Translations under genes and position numbers: made by a program | From: Mugil cephalus | Lineage: Eukaryota > Chordata > Actinopteri > Mugiliformes > Mugilidae | Direction: 5' to 3' | Length of the DNA stretch: 64,000 nucleotides | Assembly: GCF_022458985.1 (NCBI RefSeq) | Contig: NC_061788.1 | Location: forward strand, 62,001 to 126,000 | Notes under the pieces: generated by a model | The model's database searches: none | Seen by the model: the letters and a program-made list of their open reading frames with translations, nothing else | Told to the model about the DNA's origin: nothing | Shown here: positions 46,197 through 56,034 of the stretch, piece by piece | Position numbering within the stretch: position 1 is the first letter of the stretch | Layout of the letters: every line of letters begins with the position of its first letter

Positions 46197-46541
46197 TGTA
46201 GTATATGGTCCTCTCCATTCGTTTTTAGTATTTGTTTCCTTTTTTGGGGATGTCTATATAAAGTTTAAAGGTTAAAAGGTGATGTACCAGTTGTCAGTCC
46301 ATAAAACTGCTAGTCGTAAGGAGACAAGTTGTGTTTGTGAATGGGGGTTCTTGGGGATAAGAACCATATATAAGGGGTCTGTAAGAGCTGAATGGCAGAG
46401 AGGATTCAACGATTGGCTGGAAGCTCTCTCAGATTCGGCTGTGATTTTGGCATCGTTCTATCTTGTAATAAACCTTTTTAAATGCAAGATAAGACTTGTC
46501 AGCAGTGATCACTTCTTTCTTCAGCATATCAATATACAACA
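46197..46541 (+). repeat. ERV2 3' LTR
   Basis: 345 bp, TGTAGTATATGG to ATATACAACA, with TATA-like CATATATAAGG and AATAAA at 46467-46472. It is followed at once by GTTA, the right-hand target duplication. Confidence 0.95.
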
Positions 46542-48350
46542 GTTAATAAGAGAGACTGAGCTACAACAATCCACACTGGACTTGGCTATCGAGCTAGCAG
46601 GTCGCATGGTCCATCGCCACGACAGGAACAGCGACTCCGGTAAGAGCAGAGGAGGGGGGTTGTGCATCTATACCAAGGACAGCTGGTGCAGAAATGCAGA
46701 GACTGTAGACAGATGTTGTTCCTCGACTTGGAATATTTGACTGTGAGATGCAGACCCGTCTATCCACCCCGTGACTTTGCCGTTGTCAAGGTAACAGCCG
46801 TATACATTCCACCCGACGTTATTGCTAACATAGCTCTGGAGGAGCTACATAGAGGTGTTAGCAGCCAGCAGAGCTCTCATCCTGATGTAGTGCACATCAT
46901 ATCAGGGGACTTTAACCATGCTGAATTGAAATCAGTACTACCTAAACTCTATCAGCATGTCCAATGTGCAACAAGGGGTCTAAACACACTGGACAAAGTC
47001 TGTAGCAACATTCAGAGAGGCTATAGAGGAAGACCACTACCACATCTGGGTCTGTCAGGTCATATCTCCATGCTGCTGATTCCTGCATACACCCCCCTCA
47101 GGAGGAGAGCCCCCCCCCCCCAACTACAAAAACTGTGAAAACATGGCCAGAGGGTGCCCTTGCTGTATATTGATGTGCTGAAGTGCGCTGAAGAAAGAAG
47201 TGATCACCGCTGACAAGTCTCATTTTGCATTTAAAAAGTTTTATTACAAGAAAGATCAGTGTCATACTCTTGCCGAATCTGAGAGAGCTTCTGGCCAATC
47301 GTTGAATCCTCTCTCTCGTTCAGCTCCCACAGTCACCTTATATAGGATGGTCATCCATAAGAATCCCCATACACAAACAAAACTTATGTCCTTACGTCTG
47401 GTTAGTTTTACGAGCTGGCATCTGGTAAATGACCCCTTGACCTTTAAACTTTATACACACTTCCCCAAACACAGGAAAGGGACAGGAGAGAAAAACAAGA
47501 AGATAATATACTACACCCTACACCAGCTGCAGGACTGTTTTGAAAGCACAGATTGGAGTGTGTTTGAACACCAGGGTTTAGAGGAGTACACCTCATCTGT
47601 GCTCTCCTACATCAACTTCTGCGTGGATAGTGTCACTGTTGACAAACGTCTCCGGGTATATTCCAACCAGAAACCCTGGATGACAAAAGAAGTCAAGGCA
47701 CTGCTGAGGCAACGTGATGACGCCTTCAGGTCAGGGGATGGAGTGCAGTACAGCGCAGCCAGAGCTGACCTGAGGAGAGGCATCAGAGACGCCAAGACAG
47801 CCTACAGGAGGAAGGTTGAGGATCACTTCACCGAGAACAACACGCGCCAGGTGTGGCAGGAACTCCAGCACCTCATGCACTTCAAGTCGAGTAGCAGCAC
47901 GACAGCAGAGGGCGACACTAGGCTCGCGGAGAAGCTCAACCACTTCTTCACCCACTTCGAGGTGGAAGGACATGAGACAGCCACAGCTCGTCCACTGAAC
48001 TGCAACAGCTCCAGCTTCTCGGTGCAGGAACATGAGGTGAGGTGCACACTGAAGGCAGTGAACCCTAGGAAGACTCCAAACCAGATGGAGTGACTGGAAG
48101 GGTCCTCAGAGAGTGTGCAGACCAGCTGGCCGGGGTCTTCACCATGATCTTTAATGAGTCACTGTCCCTGTCCTTCATCCCACCATGCCTGAAGTCGGCT
48201 ACAATCGTCCTGCTGCCTAAAAAGACCACCGTCAACAGTCTTAACGACTATAGACGAGTTTCTTTGACACCTGTGGTCATGAAGTGCTTCGAGAAACTGG
48301 TCCGACGCCACATCACGTCCTGCATCTCACCCACATTCGTCACCCAGCTC
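46542..48350 (+). pseudogene. Rex1-like LINE (copy B), distal endonuclease to RT
   Basis: Continues the element opened at 34500. ELAGRMVHRHDRNSDS, GGGLCIYTKDSWC, VTAVYIPPDV, IISGDFNHAEL and LGLSGHISML mark the endonuclease. After an inverted solo LTR come CFESTDWSVF, NQKPWMTKEVKALLRQRDDA and YRRKVEDHF, then RT entry with [19 protein letters not shown] and [12 protein letters not shown]. It ends near 48350, where Gmr1-like sequence begins, so the catalytic palm is absent. Frameshifts occur near 46690 and 48085. Confidence 0.85.
47161..47515 (-). mobile_element. Inverted solo LTR of the ERV2 family
   Basis: On the minus strand this 355-bp segment aligns with the ERV2 LTR. The plus strand begins TGCTGTATATTGATGTGCTG and ends GATAATATACTACA. 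It is flanked by a perfect 4-bp duplication CCCT (47157-47160 and 47516-47519). It is more diverged from both ERV2 LTRs than they are from each other. It results from recombination between LTRs of an independent insertion. Confidence 0.92.
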
Positions 48351-48394
48351 CTGCTATGTTGTGCGCAAATGCATGGGAGAATACGGTGGTAGAG

Positions 48395-48545
48395 GTGAGT
48401 GACAGTTCTGAGTTTGAGCCTTTCATTATAGACACACAGGTGTCTTTGTTGCGTGACACGGGGGCCTGACATTCTTTCATTGTGCAGTCAGCATCCCTTT
48501 TTCTTCGGATACGCAGACCAGTGATTTCTGGAAGTTGTTCCTGTT
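48395..48545 (+). pseudogene. Gmr1-like aspartic protease
   Basis: The frame contains FIIDTQVSLLRDTGA, where DTG is the aspartic-protease active site, then a stop (TGA) and continued similarity HSFIVQSASL. Only the active-site half is visible. Confidence 0.6.
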
Positions 48546-48559
48546 TGTGCCATGACGCG

Positions 48560-49540
48560 CGCTCATAGTAAATGTGAGGCTGCGCCATCGGAAGCTGTGG
48601 CCTCAGTGGAACCTGTTATGCTGCCTGAATTGCCTCCACTTGTGTCCAGAGATGGGTGGGTTGAGGCACAAAAATCTGATGAATCATTGTCTTCCCTGTG
48701 GGAGCAGGGGAGCAGGTTGTGCCGCGTCACGAGGTTGGCGAGGTAGCCCAGGGCTACTTTGTTCAGGATGGGGTCTTGATCCGTAAGTGGTTGCCTTGTG
48801 GTGATGTTGTGGGAACGCCTGTGCTTCAAGTTGTGGTGCCACGGAATTTTCGTTCCCAAGTTTTGAGAACTTCAAACCTATCTGTCGGTGCTCAAACATT
48901 TTTTCTGGCCACGCGCCAAGAAAGATGTGGCTGCGTATATTAAGACGTGTCATGTTTGCCAGCTGACGGGGAAACCCAACCAGCGTGTAAAGCCGGCACC
49001 GTTGCAGCCCATCTCTGTTGTGAGTGAATCGTTCGAATACCTGATTGTAGACTGTGTGGGGCCTTTTTCCCTAGTGCTAAGTCGGTTTCTAAGTATCTGT
49101 TGACTGTAATGTGTCAGTGTAATCGTTACCCAGCGGCTTATCCACTTCGTTCCATCACCACCAAAGCGGTAGTTAAAGCGCTAGCACAGTTTATTTCAGT
49201 GTTCGTAATACCCAAGGTCATACAGAGTGATCGGGGGTCCAATTTTACCTCACATTTGTTTGCTAAAGTGTTAAAAACGCTGGGGGTTAGCCACAATCAG
49301 TTCACTCCGTATGCTGCGCAAAGTCAGGGTGCGTTGGAAAACTGGGGCAGGCTCAGGTGAAAATGAAAGCCCAGTATGACCAGGGTACGGTGCACTAGGA
49401 GTATAGTCCTGGGGACCAGGTCTTCGCGCTGACACCGCTGGTCACGTCGCCATTTCAGGCTAAATTTGTTGGCGCGTATACTGTGTCTGAAAGGGTTTCT
49501 GATGTTAACTATCTTGCGCTACACCAGGTCGAGGGAAGTC
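48560..49540 (+). pseudogene. Gmr1-like integrase
   Basis: In alternating frames: LQVVVPRNFRSQVLRTS, HFFWPRAKKDVAAYIKTCH with CHVC (zinc domain), QPISVVSESFEYLIVDCVGP (first Asp), KVIQSDRGSNFTSHLF (second Asp) and FTPYAAQSQGALE (catalytic Glu). A C-terminal part with YSPGDQVFALTP and FQAKFVGAYTVSE follows. Catalytic residues are kept, but at least three frame changes or stops break it. It precedes RT, which identifies the Gmr1-type order. Confidence 0.8.
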
Positions 49541-49556
49541 GTCTCAGCTATATCAT

Positions 49557-50101
49557 GTGAACCTGCTGAAGCTGTATTATCAGCGCTCTGCGCAAGGTGA
49601 GTGCATAAAAAGTGACTTGGGTCCAGTGCTCGCAATGGACGCCTGTGGTGTGGTGCAGGAGACAGACGGCGTTCCTGAGCCTGATGATAGTTTGTTGAGT
49701 GATAGGTTAAAGAATTCTGAGTCTTTGTGTAATCTGCTTTCCCGGTTGGCACACCTGACCCAAGAACAGCGTGTGGAGTTGGTGGAGCTAGTCGGTAGAT
49801 TTCCGCAGCTGTTTGGGGATGTTCAATCGTGCACATCTTGGATTGAGCATGATATTGATGTGGGCGAGGCGCAGCCGATCAGACAGCGGTTTTACCGCAT
49901 GAGTCCTGAAAAACATCTGAACACCGAAATGGATTACATGTTGAAAACTGGTATTGCTGTTCCATCTGCGTCAAGCTGGGCGTCTCCTTGTGTGTTGGTG
50001 CTGAAGTTAGATCAGACTCTGCGGTTTTGCACAGACATGAGGAAGGTTAATTCTGTCATTATTTCCGATTCATTCCCGTTGCCGCGCATGGAAGATTGTA
50101 T
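49557..50101 (+). pseudogene. Gmr1-like reverse transcriptase, N-terminal part
   Basis: The frame begins NLLKLYYQRSA and includes LTQEQRVELVELVGRFPQLF. The RT entry is AQPIRQRFYRMSPEKHLN, SWASPCVLVLKLDQTLRFCT and DMRKVNSVIISDSFPLPRME. It runs open into the gap at 50102. The palm with YxDD would lie in the unsequenced part, so whether the copy is whole cannot be judged. Confidence 0.82.
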
Positions 50102-50601
50102 NNNNNNNNNNNNNNNNNNNNNNNNNNNNNNNNNNNNNNNNNNNNNNNNNNNNNNNNNNNNNNNNNNNNNNNNNNNNNNNNNNNNNNNNNNNNNNNNNNN
50201 NNNNNNNNNNNNNNNNNNNNNNNNNNNNNNNNNNNNNNNNNNNNNNNNNNNNNNNNNNNNNNNNNNNNNNNNNNNNNNNNNNNNNNNNNNNNNNNNNNNN
50301 NNNNNNNNNNNNNNNNNNNNNNNNNNNNNNNNNNNNNNNNNNNNNNNNNNNNNNNNNNNNNNNNNNNNNNNNNNNNNNNNNNNNNNNNNNNNNNNNNNNN
50401 NNNNNNNNNNNNNNNNNNNNNNNNNNNNNNNNNNNNNNNNNNNNNNNNNNNNNNNNNNNNNNNNNNNNNNNNNNNNNNNNNNNNNNNNNNNNNNNNNNNN
50501 NNNNNNNNNNNNNNNNNNNNNNNNNNNNNNNNNNNNNNNNNNNNNNNNNNNNNNNNNNNNNNNNNNNNNNNNNNNNNNNNNNNNNNNNNNNNNNNNNNNN
50601 N
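50102..50601. other. Assembly gap, 500 N
   Basis: Exactly 500 undetermined bases, the usual placeholder for a gap of unknown size. The left side is Gmr1-like RT; the right side begins directly within inverted-duplication arm B. Confidence 0.99.
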
Positions 50602-51974
50602 ATCTACTTAAATATGAGGTAATTTTCATACATTTCCAGGTCAGAAATCTAAATAATATAGTTAATAATATAGTTTCATTTTGTTAACATATTAGATTTC
50701 CAGGTATTTACAAAGGGAATTTTGGATATCTCTTTTTATCTTTACATTAATCACAAAATACTGGCAACAAGTCCAAATAAATCAATTTTTGCCATGTTTT
50801 TGGAATGTTATATAAATCAGGCTCTTAATGATGAATTTTCTTTAACTCTTCTTAATAATTTTAGCTGTAATTTTGTTCTTAGAGAAGACTTCCCTGCATT
50901 TTAAATGTCTCTTGCAGATAAACACTGACCAGCAGAATATCCACACATGATGCTTTTGAATGAATCACGTTGTCAGAAATCGACACCAACCAATGAGAGT
51001 GCGAGTTTAGCTTAGATCGGCCTTTCTACTTTCACGATTGGTTGCCCATACAAAGGGTATGACCATAGTAGGGCCGGTAGGAGAAAAAGACATTCAAAAT
51101 GATACCTTATATGCCGGGGTAGAGACAAGGATCACAGTGCTACTCATCAGCTTAGAAAGTTGACTGTTGACTGTGCATTTAGGAATAAATTAGAGGCGCA
51201 ACATGTACAAAGTGAAGTGGAATGAATACCTAATGTGCATTTTGACTGCTTTTTTTAAAAACAAACAAAAAAATAGAAGAATAGAGAGAAGGAATAGAAG
51301 AAATTTTAATGAAGTAAAATAGCAAAAAATCTCAAAACTGATCAAAGGGTGAAAAAAATTTATTTTTGTCTGCCATCTCTCACCTTAAGATGTATATTTT
51401 TAACAAATGAACTAAACTATTTGATTGGTCTCCTTTTTCCATCATGTTGTGGAGGAGGTATTTGCTCTCTGCTTTGATCACAAAAGGTCACTTAGGTTTT
51501 AAAATGTCATAAATTAATGATACAAGCCCTGTCACCATTGTCTATGAGCTGTTAATTTGGAGCTGTTGTGTCCATTTCATAGGCATCTGAACAAATTAAA
51601 ATAATAACAAAATACACTTCCACGTTTTCTTTAGACCACTGTGTCTGAGTTCAGTGTGAGTAACATCCTCTGTACAAACTGATTAGAATGACAACAACAA
51701 GCCAGGAATAGGAGACACAATCATATCACACTGATACAACATTTTCCTCATGGAATACTTTTACTGCTGATACATGAACTACATTTTACTGACAACTGAT
51801 AACACTACTAATATGTTGGTGTTGGTACTTTGACTGAAGTCAATGATCTGAATACTTCGTCCACCATGTTTCTGATTGGAAATATCAACTGGATATCACA
51901 CTGAACACAGTCACAACCAAACAACTGATTCATGTTTAAAGATCAGATCAGCTAAAAGATCACACTCATGATGA

Positions 51975-53580
51975 TCATCTACATCTATGAGTCTTTAACT
52001 TATTTTCCAGATGCTGTTTATTCTTCATGTATCTCAGTGCTGCTCTGGTTCCTTCATCCACTCTGTTTTTCATCTCCTCCAGTTTCTGGACCTTCTCTCT
52101 GTCTCCTCTCTCCTTCATCTTGTTAATCAGGAAGTCCAAGTGGACATGAGTGGACACTGAATTAACATTCAGGGCGATTTGCTCCAGGTTGACAACATGT
52201 TGGTAGGCCTCATCCAGGAGCTGGGACTTCTCTAATGTCAATTGGTTCATTTCTTTCTCAAGATTTTCCAAAAGGCTCAACTTATTCTCATTTTCTGATT
52301 TATTCTTCTCATACTTCTGTTTTATTTCTTCTTCAGTTTTCTGAACTCTCCTCATCTTGGTCACATCCACTTTTCTTTCACATGATCTGTTACCGGACAC
52401 TTGTTGGTACAAACAGTACAGTGGCCTTTGTACATGACCTCACATTGTTCAGGTTTCCTGGCCATTGTGCATCCAGGATAGTGACCGTTCTCCTTACAGA
52501 CAGCTCCTTTATGAAAAATCAACCCCCACATCCCACCATCAATAGCTTCTTTTTCTTTGTGGACCTCATCAACTTCTACAGTGAACTTTTTATTCTTCTT
52601 CATCTCTTCTTTGTGTTTCTTCAGTTTTTCTGCGATTAGTTTGATCTCATTCTGTTTCAGTTCAGTCAGTTTGATTCTCTCTTCCAGGTTTTGGATGCAG
52701 GCTGTCAGTCTGATACGTTCATTCAGAACATCCACAGTTTTCATCAGTTTCTGAGGAGCAGTTTTTTCCAGAAAAGCTGTGAACTCTCTCATTCCTCTCA
52801 CTGATATTTTGTCAGCATCTTCCAGGTATTCTTCTTCTTCTTCCTCTGTTCTGTCTTCACTCTGACAGTTGTTCAACAGGAAGTGAAGAGGTTGATTCTT
52901 CTATTTTTTTGCACATTTAATTTTTGCAGCTTCAAGAGCTTGAAGAGCATTTACAGGTCTACTTCCATCTGAGTGTGTGATGAGAGCTACAATGTTTTTC
53001 TCCAGGTCTTTTCCAAACAGAGAAACCACTGAATCAAAGACGTACATCAGTCGATCACTGAGTCGATTCTCACTGGCCTTCACCACCAGACCCACTGCAA
53101 TAACTTCATGAACTCCATCCTCTGATCTAAACAAGTCAAATAATCTTTGACTGATGATGAGATCACGTTCAATCCCTCTGGTGTCTCCATATCCAGGAGT
53201 ATCGATGATGGTCAGAGAGTAGGGCAGAGTTTCACCTTCAAAACCAAAGATCTGGTACACGATCACATCTGATGTCTGACTTTCTGCTTGACTTCATTCC
53301 TCTTCCTCTATGATCTGATACCAGACTTTATCCTCAAACTTCACTCCCATGGTGTAGTTGACCAGAGAGTTGATCAGAGTAGATTTTCCTGCTCCTGATT
53401 CTCCAACCAGTAAGATGGTTCTATTGGTCTTGTTCATGTTTCTTTCTCCAACAGTCATTCTAATCAGAGTTCCAAACTCTTCTTTCTTTGGTTTCAGTTG
53501 GTAAACAGAAGGAGATCTGAATACTTCTGGGGATGATGTCTTCATAGTTCGAGGGGATTTTAGAGTTCCTGTTGAAAAAG
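51975..53580 (-). pseudogene. P-loop GTPase copy B, disrupted
   Basis: Paralogue of 29642-31259 on the opposite strand, keeping LLVGESGAGKST, DTPGYGDTRG and the coiled-coil ends. Relative to copy A it has an 11-base deletion near the exon start (about 53510) and an in-frame TGA near 53296. There is an in-frame TAG near 52901, a 12-base in-frame loss that removes Cys residues of the metal-binding module (about 52495), and a 4-base deletion near 52377. No promoter or first exon on the minus strand was found upstream. It is a pseudogene unless the assembly is wrong at several sites. The splice acceptor is conserved at about 53570-53580. Confidence 0.88.
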
Positions 53581-53870
53581 TGTTACATGTTATAATTTAA
53601 CAGATTATTTATATTTCAATTCAAGTAAATTAGATTTGACAGCAAATAAAGGTCTCGTTATTGTTGGATCAAATAAGATATTTCAGATGACCTACTTTCA
53701 GTGAGTTTGAATAAGCTGAGTTTTTTTTTCCTATTTTTTTTACAATTTGAATTCAGGTGTTGCTTTTTGAAAACAACACACACACATAAATATATATGAG
53801 CAAGGGAATCAGGGTCAGAGACAGGATACTAAGGCTACGTTATCAAGACCAAAAAACCTGGGTTGACTCG

Positions 53871-53903
53871 TTCACATCGAGTGAGTTTTTCACTCGATGT
53901 GAA
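53871..53903. repeat. 14-bp perfect stem-loop (arm B)
   Basis: TTCACATCGAGTGA and TCACTCGATGTGAA pair perfectly around a 5-base loop. It is the counterpart of 29312-29344 with changes on both sides of the stem. Confidence 0.9.
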
Positions 53904-54458
53904 AGGGGCAAAAGAGTGTCAACAACCCTGCAATCAACCTGGGATCTCAACACTGGTCGATGTGAATTGGAATGCTGCGTCGACCCGGGTTTTTCTCTTT
54001 GACACCAATATATCTGCCTGTTACATTCTGACTGGAAGCCTGACAGACTGGATCATTGTAGAAGCTTCAGCTCAAAAACAAGTTTTGATCTTCTTCCATA
54101 AAGACTGATCTCTGAAGGGCAGAGATTATTATTGTTCCTTTTTTTTTAATCAAATAAATCAAATATGCTGTAATACGATTGTTAATGGAAGTGCATAGGT
54201 GAATGACGACTGTGATCTCCCACACTTTAACCATCATGACAGCGCTCTGCATCTGAGGAAAAGAGGGGATTTGGTGGCAGATATCAGGCTCTGTGCAGGA
54301 CACAGTGATTTATTCTAATATCAGCCTTTAGATAGAGCGGGGGTTTGACCGGTCCATTCTTCAGGTCATCAACAAACTGCAACTTTATCGGCAATATATG
54401 CAAAGACGTACGAGGGAGGAAAAAACAGGCAGCAGCTCTCACAGCGGGAGGTCCGACC

Positions 54459-55270
54459 TTTGAAAAGCTATCTTTTTTGAGTGTTTTTTTTTTCTCGACC
54501 GTCCCATTCATTTTCAATGGGAAATTCTTCGTAAGTTTTACAACTTGCTGCTGTAGGGGCTGGGTCCTTAGGTGAAGCCCTGTAGCCCCTAATAAAACCC
54601 TTATTGGCCTATATCTTCCGAACATATTGTGAAAAATAAATTATACTGGTGTTGTTTAGAATTGTAAATAAAAACTTTATTGTGATCTCGCAGGCCGAGC
54701 CGAATGAATACGAAGATGGTCGAATTTTACGATCATGTGGTTGACAAGAAGTGACGTCATCCGGAAGCGCCGGATCCTCGGGCTGAACATATCTGGCCCG
54801 TTGCACATCTGCAACGGCGTCCCCCTCCACAAGATGGCAGCCGCGCAGATGCATCAAGATGAGGATGAGCTTGGAAAGACAAAAGTTTCAGACAATTTCA
54901 CACACACACTGTCACGCTCCAAGTAGCGAGAGTCCACGCTCTGAAGACTTATCAAAACGAGGATTAATACAACAATAAACAAGGCTTATGTCTACATTTT
55001 AAAATTGAATGAATGAATGGAGTATGTAGGTGAGAGTAGCCCCTAATCAGAAATTTGTATTTGCGGATAGCAAAACACGCGTGCAAATCAAATATATTTG
55101 TAGATCACCCTCTGTGCGTTGACAAATATTAATGAGACAAATTTAATCCCATACTAATAGAGGTGATTCAGGCTGACGTGAAGGTTCAGAACGTGACTGC
55201 AATGATGATTTGGTTGTTGTTGGAGACAATGGGGCGACTGTGGCTTAGTAGGTAGAGAGGTAAGTGGTGA
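54459..55270. other. No gene recognised
   Basis: Spacer beyond arm B. A phrase GGGGCGACTGTGGCTTAGTA near 55230 is the start of a common fish dispersed repeat. Short frames lack motifs. Confidence 0.4.
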
Positions 55271-55274
55271 TTCT

Positions 55275-56025
55275 GTGTCCTTGTCTTTTATTTGTGAATG
55301 TGTTATGAGTTTCCTGTTTTATTTTGTTAAGTTTCTTGGCTTCCTGTCTTTTGTGCCTCCTTGTGTGATTGTTTATTGGTTTCTCCTGGTGTGATTGCCC
55401 TCATTAGTTTCACCTGTTTCACCTGTGTCTTGTCATCCCTCAGCCCTCTTGTCTATTTATGGCCCTGCCTTTCCCTTTGTTCTCTGTCCCATCGTTTTAA
55501 TCTTCAGTTTCAGTGTTCCTGTGATTTTTGGTTCCCAGTTTGTCTGTTTTTTTGTTTTTTTTTTTTGTTTTGTTTTTTTTAGAGATGGGCAGATGAAGCC
55601 TTGTGAAGCTTTTGAGGCTTCTTCCTGATTGTACCGAAAAAAGATTCGAAGCTTCAAAGCATCAAAGACAGACCCTACCGGTGACATCTAGTGGTTAGCT
55701 GCAATTATAGCAGCAACACGGGCATTTCGCGTCTCCTTATAATGAGTGAAGCAGCGCCAAAGATTCGAATCAGCCACCTCACTTCCGGTGTTTCGTTGTG
55801 ACGTATGAAGCTTCAAACGTCATCGGTCACGTGATTACGGAGATTTGATACAAGCCTACACACAGCGTTTCGAATCAGTCTGCTTCAACAGAGTGAAACA
55901 GGCTTCGGAGTCTCCGTATCAAACGTCCCATCTCTAGTTTTTTTCTTTCATTTTCTCATCCTGCCACTGCTCTAGCCAAATATTTTTGTTTGGAACCTTG
56001 GCCTCATCTCCCCATCCCAACATGA
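55275..56025 (+). repeat. LTR-like element interrupted by a hAT MITE
   Basis: Sequence such as GTTTCCTGTTTTATTTTGTT, TTCACCTGTTTCACCTGTGT and the end AACATGACA resembles the solo LTR at 43620-44190. It is split by the MITE at 55580-55936. The left boundary is uncertain and no duplication was found. Confidence 0.4.
55580..55936. mobile_element. hAT-type MITE, 357 bp
   Basis: Ends TAGAGATGGG and CCCATCTCTA are perfect 10-bp inverted repeats, flanked by the 8-bp duplication GTTTTTTT (55572-55579 and 55937-55944), the hallmark of hAT transposition. No coding capacity. The low-complexity duplication slightly weakens the evidence. Confidence 0.8.
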
Positions 56026-56034
56026 CAGGTGTGG

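Larger units (their letters stand above)
34630..46541 (+). mobile_element. ERV2, endogenous retrovirus with both LTRs
   Basis: Full-length provirus frame: 5' LTR, primer site, long leader, gag with zinc knuckle, protease, RT, RNase H, truncated integrase, polypurine tract and 3' LTR. It is flanked by a perfect 4-bp duplication (GTTA). About 3.3 kb of its 11.9-kb length is a secondary L2 insertion. No env was recognised. Stops and frameshifts in every gene show it is defective. Its LTR pair differs at roughly 17 of 345 positions by eye. Confidence 0.92.
48351..50101 (+). mobile_element. Gmr1-like Gypsy retrotransposon (PR-IN-RT), truncated by gap
   Basis: Plus-strand domains in order are protease, integrase, then RT, with frameshifts. 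Having integrase upstream of RT differs from ordinary Ty3/Gypsy elements and is the known arrangement of the Gmr1 clade first described from Atlantic cod. The RT is cut by the assembly gap. No LTRs are visible. The left junction is with Rex1-like LINE sequence. Confidence 0.75.
50602..54458 (-). repeat. Inverted duplication, arm B
   Basis: Reverse complement of 28755-32868, starting at the gap edge with ATCTACTTAAATATGAGGTA and ending at CAGCGGGAGGTCCGACC. It contains the broken GTPase copy B and the second hairpin. The true arm may extend into the gap. Confidence 0.9.
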
